Shown piece after piece: positions 43,813 through 52,756 of a stretch of 64,000 bases of DNA. Origin of the DNA: Cepaea nemoralis (taxonomy: Eukaryota > Mollusca > Gastropoda > Stylommatophora > Helicidae); NCBI GenBank assembly GCA_014155875.1, contig JACEFZ010024491.1, positions 1 through 64,000 of the forward strand, read 5' to 3'. The notes beneath the pieces were generated by a model that saw nothing but the letters and a program-made list of their open reading frames with translations, made no database searches and was not told the DNA's origin. The position numbers and the translations under genes are program-made. Numbering within the stretch: the first letter of the stretch is position 1; the number at the start of each line of letters is the position of its first letter.

Positions 43813-44015
43813 TTCCTCCGGAGTCGGAGAGTGTCTACCTGTACGGCGAGGAACCACGAGTCTGCACACCAATAAGCCAGACATGGGACAACGGATACTC
43901 ACGCAAACCTCAGGACCTGTATGACATCACACTGATGTTGGACAACAGGATGTCTTCATCCGACATACGGGACTTCGCGTTGGGGCTCAAGCCAACGAAT
44001 ACAAGCAAGCAAGCG
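43813..44015 (+). mobile_element. AAGC-tailed retroelement 3' end, copy B, with 12-bp TSD
   Basis: GAATAACGTTTA flanks it perfectly (43801-43812 and 44016-44027). It begins at TTCCTCCGGAGTCGG and ends CAAGCAAGCAAGC. Its + strand frame is open throughout: PPESESVYLYGEEPRVC, TPISQTWDNGYSRK, DLYDITLMLDNRMSSSDI, RDFALGL. This matches copy A at about 80% of residues. Only 203 bp were inserted, a severe 5' truncation typical of LINE-like insertions. Confidence 0.8.
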
Positions 44016-44027
44016 AATAACGTTTAG

Positions 44028-44835
44028 TCCTATTAAATATTTCTTTATAATGAGAAGAACAAGAACGAAAATAAAAATGGAAATTGGTGAAAAACAGTAT
44101 GGATCTGTGGAAGTAAAGGGTACAAACAATGCAATATATACCCCACGAACCCTAACAGAAAGAGCAATAGAGACCTAGAAAGATATATATTTATGCTTCA
44201 CAGATTATACCAACGTAGTTGACAAAGTAAACCATGATGAACTAATTAAAATATTTGAATACATCAACATTGATGGAACAGAAAAAAATTTTTTTTTGTG
44301 GTTTACTGGAACCAAGTAGCAGCAATTAAAATGGGAAATAAAAATGGCAATTATGAACACATAAAGCTAGGAGTACGACATGGATGTGTTTAGTCTCCCT
44401 ATCTTTTCTCTCTCTACAGTGAAGTAATAATGAGAGAGATCAAAGAGAAGCCGGTAATACTAATCGGAGGTTATAATACAAACAATACACGCTATGCAGA
44501 TGACACAGTATTGGTGACGAATAATGCAAATGATCTACAACAATTGTTGGACATTGTAGTAACAGAGAGTGCAAAGAAAGGACTCTCCTTGAATATCAAG
44601 GAAACATTAATAATGGTGATAACAAAGAAAAAGTTGACACCAAAATGTGAAATGAAAATAGAAAGAACATTCTTAACCAAGTGGATAAGTCTAAAAACCT
44701 ACGGGCATTTATAATATCATTCGAATAGTGCACAACAGAGATCAAGAACATAGTAGGACAAGCAAAAGCTGTATTTAAAAAATCTAAAGAATGTAAAGCC
44801 CAGAAATTTGTGAAATGTTTGTACCTACTCATATT
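44028..44835 (+). pseudogene. RTE/BovB-like LINE reverse transcriptase relic
   Basis: Degenerate + strand frames: IKMEIGEKQYGSVEVKGT, YTPRTLTERAIET, CFTDYTNVVDKVNHDELI (motif A, aspartate retained), a broken motif B near 44370, then TRYADDTVLVTNNANDLQ (motif C) and SLNIKETLIMVITKKK. It follows the AAGC element's right TSD directly. Upstream LINE sequence is not evident, and the downstream part degrades near 44835. Many stops. Confidence 0.85.
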
Positions 44836-45353
44836 TAAAAACTGAAAATGTTCGTAGATTCAGGAGAAATTACTGAGGCTAAGCTTTCAGAGGTAGCTGA
44901 AAATGTCTATGAAACCAGCTTAGATTTGCCAACTAAGTGGAAGTGCAGTTTAGGAAACACTTAGAGGCGATATGTTTGTGCTACTAAGGAAGACACCTTA
45001 GCGAGGAAAAAATAAACAGTCTGAAAGAGGAACTCATCACATGAACAGAAACAGAAGGAAGTCTGGCGTTCCAGCGGTGGGTGCTCATGCAATCTATAAT
45101 ATTGAAACATTTGAATATATGGAAACAAGAAGACCTTCCTGTTTTTGATGCGTAATTATGCATTTTATTTCTGAAATGAGCGAGAACTTTCAACAATTCT
45201 GTACACCACCTCTTAAAGGGAATGATTTTTGTTAGAACAGAACCTCAAACCATACGCAATTATGAGACAATAGCCCCATGTCAGTTGTCAGACAAAATTG
45301 TGTCATGGAGTGTGAGAGGTTTTATGATAAGGACATGAAAGGCGGACATTTGC
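44836..45353. other. Unassigned sequence
   Basis: Possibly degraded LINE remains, but no motif can be identified. Confidence 0.4.
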
Positions 45354-45376
45354 TACGTAAGATTACATCATTGAAG

Positions 45377-45450
45377 ATTGATTGATTAATTGATTGATTG
45401 ATTTAGGAACCGACATCACAGCATTCGGGACATTCCCATAAGCGCTCCGT
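45377..45450 (-). mobile_element. 74-bp RNase H LINE 3' fragment with 12-bp TSD
   Basis: ACATCATTGAAG flanks it on both sides (45365-45376 and 45451-45462). The insert is only the tail (GATT repeats, minus-strand AATC) and the last 45 bp of the LINE family seen at 37.98 kb (AGGAACCGACATCACAGCAT, TCGGGACATTCCCATAAGC). It shows how severe the 5' truncation of this family can be. Confidence 0.88.
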
Positions 45451-45557
45451 ACATCATTGAAGAAATATCTCACAATGTAAGATTATTTCTTTGAAGAAAT
45501 ATTCATGATGCAAGATCACTTCATTTAAGAAATATTCATGATGCAAAATTACTTTAT

Positions 45558-45812
45558 CAGCTCCGTGGCGAAAGAGTTACCGACGCAGTTCGTAATCCCG
45601 CATACTCGCGTTCGAAACACAGCTACGTGTGATTTGGCAGCACACCGCATCGAGTTAGTTTTTTCTGAAAATGGTATGAGTGCCGGTCGTTCAGAAAGCA
45701 ATGGCATACTATTGAACGTAAAACTTGTCAAGAAATCACGAACAGCCCAAAAATTGCTGTGTCGACATGTGGCGTCCTGTAAACGATATGTAACAAACTT
45801 TTTTTTTTAAAG
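45558..45812 (+). mobile_element. tRNA-derived SINE copy (family S1) with A and B boxes
   Basis: The best-preserved tRNA-like head of the family. AGCTCCGTGGCGAAAGAGTT contains an A box (TGGCGAAAGAG), and CGCGTTCGAAACAC contains a B box. The body CAGAAAGCAATGGCATACTA follows, and the 3' end is AAACGATATGTAACAAAC plus a T-rich stretch. An approximate flanking repeat ATTACTT is visible, but the minisatellite target makes it ambiguous. Confidence 0.82.
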
Positions 45813-45880
45813 ATTACTTCATTGAAGAAATATTTACGATGTAAGATTATTCATTCAAGAAATATTCATAATGCAAACGA

Positions 45881-46182
45881 TGTGAAATATATTTGCCCTC
45901 TACGTTTACCAAAATGATTTTTTTATGGGTTCTATTTTTTTGTTTTTTAAATAATAAAGCTTAAATTGTTTTCATGACTTGCTCATGAATACAAACTGTA
46001 ACAGTACCCCAGTCGTCATTCCAATGTCCTGGTTTTATGTCAGCCGAATATGATAATTTTAATGTTACATGTATTTCAACAATGAAGTATTTAAAGCTTA
46101 CAAATACATTTTAGACATGTTTCAAGTCGTTCATTTTTAATACGCATAAATATCGTAAATACAAAATAAATATGTACTGAGT
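45881..46182. other. Unassigned AT-rich sequence
   Basis: No feature supported. Confidence 0.4.
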
Positions 46183-46340
46183 TGAGTTGAGTTGATACAT
46201 GAATCGACGTAACAGCATTCAGGACATTCCCATACATACTTCATCCTTATCTCAAACAACAAACAATACTAATGTCTGATAATGTGTTGGTTTGACCTTT
46301 CATCGGCGTACTGAGTGTCGGCCAGTCACTCCCTGCCAAG
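46183..46340 (-). pseudogene. RNase H LINE 3' fragment
   Basis: Starts with GAGTTGAGTTGAGTTGA (the family's tail, AACTC on the minus strand), then CGACGTAACAGCATTCAGGA and CATTCCCATACATACTTCAT, as in the copies at 36.74 and 62.2 kb. Only the 3' terminus and a few codons of the C-terminal block remain. Confidence 0.7.
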
Positions 46341-46446
46341 CCATTCTCTCTCGGCTGTGATGGTTTATCTGTTTATCAACATTATACACATGATGTTAAA
46401 GGGCCCTGTACCACGTCTGCCTTTTCATGCACCAATGCCCTGCACC

Positions 46447-46530
46447 AGTGCTTCCCAAAGTGGTGGTCCGCGAACCTGTGCCAGTCCGCGAGCCCTTCTT
46501 TGCCGGTCCGCAACGTGAGTTGAAAAAAAA
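46447..46530 (+). repeat. hAT-type terminal sequence (single end)
   Basis: CAGTGCTTCCCAAAGTGGTG followed by GTCCGCGAACC closely resembles the CAGTGTTTCCCAAAG/GTGGTCCGCG terminal inverted repeats of hAT-type transposons. I could not find the matching right end downstream, so this is a truncated or disrupted copy. Confidence 0.5.
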
Positions 46531-46721
46531 AAAGAAAGAAAAAAGTTATATTTTCTACTTTGAGATTTGTTTAGAACTTTTTAAAAACAAGATTGTTCTT
46601 TTCTCAAAACATGAATATTCCTATCGTTTTTATGGTGATTTAATTTTAAAATAAATTGAGCCTGCAGCTGTATAGCCCAAGGAGTGTTTTTTTTAAGGAG
46701 AAGCGAATCATTGGTTCAATT

Positions 46722-46945
46722 TTATTTTTTTTTTTGCATATCCTTTACAGACATTGCTGTCAACACCAGCATCTTTCAGCTGTATGTTGATTTCTTGGCA
46801 AGATTACGCTCAGTAGTTTGCCATTGCTTTCTGAGCGGCCGGCTAACATACCCCGTAAGTTACCGATGCGATTCGAACCACTGCTGATTCTCAGCCGTCA
46901 TCACGTTACCGACGAGAGTATACGAGATTACGGAGAAAAGTCATA
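46722..46945 (-). mobile_element. tRNA-derived SINE copy (family S1)
   Basis: The T-run at 46722-46735 is the A tail on the minus strand. The body contains GCATATCCTTTACAGACATT, CTTGGCAAGATTACGCTCAG and GCCATTGCTTTCTGAGCGGC, and the end GAGAGTATACGAGATTACGG is shared with the copy at 51650. Confidence 0.8.
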
Positions 46946-47949
46946 AATTGCTTCAATAGGAAAGTTAAAAATAGTAACCATCTGAGACGGATACTAATAG
47001 CCGGCCCAGTCGACGACATTTGTTTGTTGACGACGTCCGTTTCTTTTGTTTCCTATGTGACAAAACGTGAGAAAGATGCACATTATAATTTGCTTATTGT
47101 CAATATATGCAGAGCATATGTGATTTTCGTTGTACGATAATAATGTGTTTTGCCATCGTCTGAGCAAGTGAAGGTGTTAGATACATCTGCAAAGCATAAG
47201 GGGCGCTCATTTGAAATCCGTTCGTGCCGCACCGCGCGTAATTGTGTACGTTGAACATGATCATGTCATAGTCATGTGATAAGTACTGACCAATGAATAA
47301 AAGAGCAAGTGCTTATCGTCCCATGATGCATAGGTTCTGTTTCTAAAGAAGCTCAAAGAGCGGTGATTCCGTTTCTTTCATTTGAAGGATGTCGACCAGT
47401 GGACATTCATCGAAGAATGATATGTATGTCCGTGCACGATCCAATACGATTAGGACCCTGCACATGTCTGACATTCCCTCCGGCATTCTGACGCACTCAT
47501 CTCTCCCAGTTTGTTTTTTTTAAAGCATACACACTATACAAAAATATTTGACTTTATCATAATTTCGAAGGTGTATTTGACCTTTGGAGGTCCGAGAAGA
47601 GGACGTTATCCTATACATACTGTTTGAAGATCTTCTGCTGAAGATTTCTTTTCTGAAACAGAAAGACCCAGGTTGAAAGCCTGATTATGTTGTCCATCAA
47701 TCCCATGAGAAATGCTAAAATATAGGATCGACATTGATTGGGCATCTATTGTAATTAAGGTCTCATCTTCTCGACATGAACAACGGTATGTACTTCTCAC
47801 TGACCAACTCAAAATGGAACCCTAGGTATACGATGACATAAATCACAAGAACAACAAGCAATGCTTTTCAAAAATTGAAGTTATACCGTTAGGCATTGGA
47901 TGGGAAACAGAAGGCAACAGAAGTCTGAGCAATAGCAGCAAACATATTC
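46946..47949. other. Unassigned sequence
   Basis: No gene or repeat could be supported. The last 200 bases may be very old LINE sequence. Confidence 0.4.
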
Positions 47950-48360
47950 CATGTGGCAACACGTGGGTGTGAACTTTGGAAATGTAATCATTAAGCTGAG
48001 AAAGCACAAACGCGCCTTTATATATAAGTGGTACAGAAGAACATTACAATGCATTGGACAAAAAGAGAGTAAACAGATACCAGTTTTGAAGAATATTGGT
48101 TATTTACACAAATAAAATGAGGAAAATGAAATATTGTGGCAATGATGCATGCATGTGTGAAAATGATAATTATAAATGGAGGGATATAGAGTGAGAGGAG
48201 AAGAAGAGGACCTGATTGTAGACTAGGTTCAAGGTGTGATAGATACTTTACACATGACATCATGGAAAGCAAGGCATCTGGCTTATGATAGAGATATACG
48301 AGGAAAGGCTGTTTCGGAGACGCAGTTCTGATATGGACAAGCCACTGGATGATGGTGGGT
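47950..48360 (+). pseudogene. RTE/BovB-like LINE C-terminal relic
   Basis: Degenerate + strand codons give KAFIYKWYRRTLQCIGQKES, then after shifts KIVPVLKNI-like sequence, GRRRGPDC and LAYDRDIRGKAVSETQF. The order (aromatic YRR.L...G, R..GRRR.P, LAYDR......A) corresponds to the C-terminal block of the LINE at 55.8-56.1 kb (YKCYRRVLRISW, GRRRKPKRRW, LAYDREVFRKVA). No RT remains. Confidence 0.6.
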
Positions 48361-49524
48361 GATTGCAGTGTAAATAAACTTTAACCTGAAGCAGTATTCC
48401 GATATCACCTATATTAACTGATTAAGTATCATTGGATGATTAATTGTCTCAAACGAACTCCCATATCTGCCAATGGCTTATACACGTTAATGTTCCCTAT
48501 GCAAGCCCTTTAATTTGATATATGATACACCATGTCTGCTACCATATTAACAACCCATACTTCCAATTACCAGCCATGCATTTTTGTTTGGTCAAAACTT
48601 ACATTTTGTTTGGCGCTGAATCTGTTAATAGGTCATTAAACGGCACTGTACAGAAAACAAGTTTTAGTTGGTACGTTTTGGTCATTGCAAGCTTTGGGAA
48701 ACACATTCTATCTTCACGTCCATTGTAGTTTGGTTACAAACCAGCGCTTTTGTCGAATTGCACCAGCACAACACAAGATGTGCTATGTTTGTACTAAATT
48801 AGATGCCCGATTATCACCATAATATGGCTGATGCTGTGTGTGAGTCCAGACAGAAAGATAGAATAAGTTACAATTTGGTAAGTCATCTAATGAGGACCGG
48901 GATTTATTAAAAAAATCCACCTGGACTTCCAGTAATAAAATTTACCCTGGTCTCTGGGTAGTGAGATCGGACGCCCGTGTGTATTGTTGCGCACGTAAAA
49001 ATATCCCTTGGCAGTTGGAAATCGAAAAAGAGTAGCCTAACGGCGCTGCCCGGGCAAAAATTCGAGATAAAAATCTACTCAAAGTATTTCAGGATCCTCG
49101 CCGATGCAACGGAGTTCGTGCATTGAGCTGTTTCTCCAGACTCAGGTTTGAGTTAGGAGGAAAACGGAGCACTTATGGGTTAAACCGTGTGCCGTGATGT
49201 TGATCCAACGACTAAACTAAACTAAACACAATAAATTCAGTGATTCTAATTAAGCAAGTCAGTGTGACTAGTTGGGACCACAGAGTGTTGGGGCACAAAG
49301 GTAGAAACATAGCGGGTTTAATTATGATCAATGAGCCACTGCTAACCATTAGTTGCATAGCATAATCATTACCTAAAGTTATCCCTCCCTCCCCCCCCCC
49401 CCCCCCCCCCCTCCTTCTCCGCGAAGTAGCAACGACATTGTACCCTTCGTGGCTGATATGCGTGTTGAGTTAAATTATGTTCAATTATTGGAACTGTGCA
49501 TTGAATTCTATTGCATTTCTATAG
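48361..49524. other. Upstream flank / intron of the SLC6 gene, with dispersed repeats
   Basis: The stretch at about 48900-49235 (GCGCACGTAAAAATATCCCT, TGGCAGTTGGAAA, ending ACTAAACTAAACTAAACAC) looks like an old SINE or LINE end with an ACTAA tail. A cytosine run is at about 49389-49411. If the transporter's N-terminal exon is in the window it should lie here or upstream, but I could not identify it. Confidence 0.5.
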
Positions 49525-49642
49525 GCAGATTCACGGCCCGGTTGGGGCAGACATCTTGAATTTGTGGTCACGTGCATTGGCTTTGCCGTTGGCCTAGGAA
49601 ATGTATGGAGATTTCCGCACTTGGCATATGCAAATGGTGGAG
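49525..49642 (+). CDS. SLC6 neurotransmitter transporter, exon encoding TM1
   Basis: This exon encodes the start of a Na+/Cl--dependent SLC6 transporter: [20 protein letters not shown] followed by [15 protein letters not shown]. The [13 protein letters not shown] block is the unwound TM1 segment that binds Na+ and substrate in this family. The equivalents of LeuT Gly20, Ala22, Val23 and Asn27 are all present. Upstream, TTGCATTTCTATAG is a plausible acceptor. Downstream, GGAG|GTAATA is a donor, leaving the frame in phase 1. Codons 1-39 are open. Such proteins sit in the plasma membrane and import glycine, GABA, monoamines, taurine or amino acids. The exact substrate class cannot be told from these exons. 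Confidence 0.95.
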
Positions 49643-49751
49643 GTAATATAATATTTATCTTTTCTGTCATGTTAATTTTTTAAGATTAGAATTCAATGTT
49701 TTTATTGTTAGCTCGTGTCGCCATTTATGTGTTCTTTTTATTGTTAACTAC

Positions 49752-50458
49752 ACGACCTGGCCCGGCTTCGCCCAACCCCTGGCGGAGAGCATCTAATTTA
49801 ATTCATATTCGGCCCCTGCTTCCGTTCCCTTTCCCAAAGCGGGGAGCGTCTCATTTAATTCATATTCGGCCCCTGCTCCCGTTCCCGTTCCCAAAAAAGA
49901 CGACCCGGCCCGGCTTCACCCAGCTCCTGGTGGGGAGCGTCTCATTTAATTCATATTCGGCCCCTGCTCCCGTTCCCAAAAAAGACGACCCGGCTCGGCT
50001 TCGCCCAGTCCCTGGCGGGGAGCATCTCATTTAATTCATATTCGGCCCCTGCTCCCGTTCCCGTTCCCAAATAAGAAGCCCGGCCCGGCTTCGCCCAGCC
50101 CCGGGCAGGGAGCGTCTCATTTAATTCATATTCGGCTCTGCTCCCGTTCCCGTTCCCAAAGCTGGGAGCGTTTCATTTAATTCATATTCGGCCCCTGCTC
50201 CCATTCCCGTTCCCAAAAAAGACGACCCGGCCCGGCTTCGCCCAGCTCCTGGTGGGGAGCGTCTCATTTAATTCATATTCGGCCCCTGCTCCCATTCCCA
50301 AAAAAAGACGACCCGGCCCGGCTTCGCCCAGTCCCTGGCGGGGAGCATCTCATTTAATTCATATTCGGCCCCTGCTCCCGTTCCCGTTCCCAAATAAGAA
50401 GCCCGGCCCGGCTTCGCCCAGCTCCTGGCAGGGAGCGTCTCGTTTAATTAATATAAGT
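49752..50458. repeat. About 90-bp minisatellite in SLC6 intron 1
   Basis: Eight copies of a unit containing CATTTAATTCATATTCGGCC and GACGACCCGGCCCGGCTTCG. Starts of the shared ATTTAATTCATATTCGG are spaced about 58, 92, 84, 90, 56, 91 and 90 bp, so full units are about 90 bp and two are short variants lacking the GACGACCCGG part. It lies between exons 1 and 2 and gives proline-rich open frames (HIRPLLPFPFPK) that should not be called genes. The block is far more GC-rich than its surroundings. Confidence 0.93.
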
Positions 50459-51211
50459 AGTCATATAAGCTCCAGTTCCCGTTCCCGGAAATATGGCGAA
50501 CAGATTGGAAGAGAACAATCTTCACCCCAATAACTAAATAGGGCAATCTGAAACTACTGAACGTAAACGTACCAAGATATCACGAAAACGCAATAAATGC
50601 TGGGATGACTGTATAAATGTCGAAGAGAAATAAAAAGATGAGTTAGAAAATTTTCATGTATTTAAAATAGATGCATTATTTTTATGAAAACTTTGAAAAT
50701 GCCTTAAAGATTGTATCATTATATATTATAACGCAGGAGAAGAAAAAGAAGAAGGAAGAGGGGAGCAGGAGGAGGTTGAGGAGGAGGAGGAAAAGGAGGA
50801 GGAGGATGAGGAGTGGGGGGAGGAGGAGGAGGGTGAGGAGGAAGAGGAGGAGGATTATAACGCATATGCCTGTAGATAACTGTAGCGAAAAGGTCCAACT
50901 ATTTGAGAAATATGCAACAATTTTACATATATAGCAATGCTATTAAAAGTTATGTCCCCTCTCTATATATGCATTATAATGTAAATTAAAATATTAAATA
51001 ATATTAAGTAAATAACTGTTTGTACACTAACAAACTATGACATTTGGCAGCACCGGAATGAGAAGAAGACGTGTAGAAAATTTCATCTCACTCGGATGGA
51101 CCGTTCGCGAACGCATAAATAATATACATACATACATACTTACAGAAATTGTCTTTTATATATGTAGAAGATGTTATTGATTCTACTAATTGTAACCGTA
51201 TTTTATTTCAG
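50459..51211. other. Rest of SLC6 intron 1, with an AGG-rich patch
   Basis: A purine-only stretch of GGA/AGG repeats is at about 50735-50855. The remainder is AT-rich. The 3' end TTTTATTTCAG is a good splice acceptor for exon 2. Confidence 0.7.
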
Positions 51212-51343
51212 GAGCTTTTCTTATTCCTTACTTAATCAGTCTTGTATTTATGGGAATCCCACTGTTCTCACTGGAGATACTCTTCGGACAGTTTGCAAGC
51301 CTGGGACCTATAGCAATATGGGAGATAAATCCTCTTTTCAAAG
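51212..51343 (+). CDS. SLC6 neurotransmitter transporter, exon encoding TM2 and loop
   Basis: The 132-bp exon joins exon 1 in phase 1 to complete the GGG motif and reads GAFLIPYLISLVFMGIPLFS, LEILFGQFASLGPIAIWEIN, PLFK. This is the family's TM2 (P.F.LE...GQ) and the start of intracellular loop 1 (G...IW.INPLFKG), which is highly conserved. Acceptor TTTCAG|GA and donor AAAG|GTACAG fit consensus. No stop or frameshift. The join NGG|GAFLIPYL is exactly the family's sequence, strong evidence that the two exons are spliced together. Confidence 0.96.
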
Positions 51344-51649
51344 GTACAGTATACAGTCGTTTACATCTGATGTCGATGAATATATGTGGCTTATACTAGC
51401 GTTTATGTTTCAATATTTCAGTTAGTGTTTTCTTCTATAAATAACTGTATGTGTGTATTGTAGCTTCCAAATACCTTGGACTGTCATGGAATATCACATA
51501 CTCAACATGCGTTTAATAATAGAGAAGTGCAGAGAATTTAATGTAAACCTATTCTCATGTTTTGTGGATTATTCAAATGCATTTGACTGTGTGCAACATC
51601 AGAAACTTTGGGAAATCGTGAGTAATATGGGCTTTCCATCACATGTAAT

Positions 51650-51846
51650 TTTTTTTCCGCATATCCTTTACAGGACATCTCTGTCAACATAAGCATCTTT
51701 CAGCTGATTGTTGATTTCTTGGCAAGATTACGCTCAGTAGTTTGACATTGCTTTCTGAGCGACCTGCTCACATACTCCGTAAGTTACCGACTTACGAGAG
51801 TATACGAGATTACGGAGATAGTCGTGTAACCTCTAGACCAGGGAGC
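51650..51846 (-). mobile_element. tRNA-derived SINE (family S1) with 11-bp TSD, inside the LINE
   Basis: TCACATGTAAT flanks it (51639-51649 and 51847-51857) and interrupts the RT frame at FPSHV|IQL. On the minus strand it starts GCTCCCTGGTCTAGAGGTTA, a good A box, continues CTCCGTAATCTCGTATACTC, lacks the B-box region by a short deletion, and ends AAAGGATATGCGG plus an A-run. 197 bp. Confidence 0.94.
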
Positions 51847-52128
51847 TCACATGTAATACAACTCATAATAATGCTCTATCTAGATCAACAAGCAGCGGTT
51901 AGAATAGATGGCGAGACAGATTGGTTTGACATCAAGCAAGGAGTCTGTCAGGGCTGTGTGCTGTCCCCCTATGTGTTTAACGTGTACGCAGAAAATATAA
52001 TGAGAAATGCCAGAGATGATATAAACAGGGAAATATATTATGCCCTCAATATCGGTGGTCATGAAATACCAGAGATTCGATATGCTGATGACACAGTATT
52101 ACTATCCATATCACAGAATGGTATAGAC

Positions 52129-52530
52129 CAGTGGTTCTCAACCTTTCTTGGCCCATGCTCCCCTTTACCATATGTGCAGAACGTCATTCCCCTCCCCCCA
52201 TTTCAAATTACCTCCCTATAAATCCTCCGCCTCCCCCACCCTTACATAGTATACATAAAAATGGAAGCTACATTTATTAACACATACTAAAACAAGCCTA
52301 GACATCTACATAAAACGTGATATGCGGGTCTACTTACGTTATAAAAGGAATTTCAATAGGGCGAGAAGTACAGAACCATAAAATTTAGAGGGGGAAAACA
52401 ATATCAAGTAACTATTCCTTGTATTAATGCGATCTTGAAATAATCTTAATTCCTCCCCTGGAAACCTTAAAATTCCCCCATGGGGGGGGGGGGGGGGGGG
52501 GGGGAATTCCCCACCGGTTGAGAATCACTG
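52129..52530 (+). mobile_element. Non-autonomous hAT element (MITE), 402 bp
   Basis: Terminal inverted repeats CAGTGGTTCTCAACC and GGTTGAGAATCACTG are of the hAT type. The 8-bp TSD GTATAGAC is perfect (52121-52128 and 52531-52538). The interior has no coding capacity and includes a guanine run of about 23 bases at 52482-52504 close to the right end. Removing it restores the LINE reading frame just after motif C. Confidence 0.95.
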
Positions 52531-52756
52531 GTATAGACAGTCTAATAACCTCCTCTCAGTTGAATAGTTAAAATCACAACTTATATCTTAACATAGCAAA
52601 AACATAGATAATGGATACAGATAAAACCACTGTGGTGAAAGAAATATATGTTAATGAGAAAAAAATTGGAGGTGGTGGAAAATTTGGCTATCTTGGGTCA
52701 TTGATTACCAACAATGGTGACACAATGAAAGAAGTTAAAAGATGAATAGCTATTGC

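Larger units (their letters stand above)
45354..45880. repeat. 33-34-bp minisatellite, twice interrupted
   Basis: Five to seven degenerate units containing GAAGAAATATTCATGATGCA and AGATTACTTCATT. Unit starts at about 45459, 45493 and 45526 show the 33-34-bp period. A 74-bp LINE fragment sits inside at 45377-45450 and a SINE at about 45558-45812. Confidence 0.8.

Noticed and set aside
49696..50533. Proline-rich frames in SLC6 intron 1
   Set aside because: They are translations of the 90-bp minisatellite and lie between well-supported splice sites.
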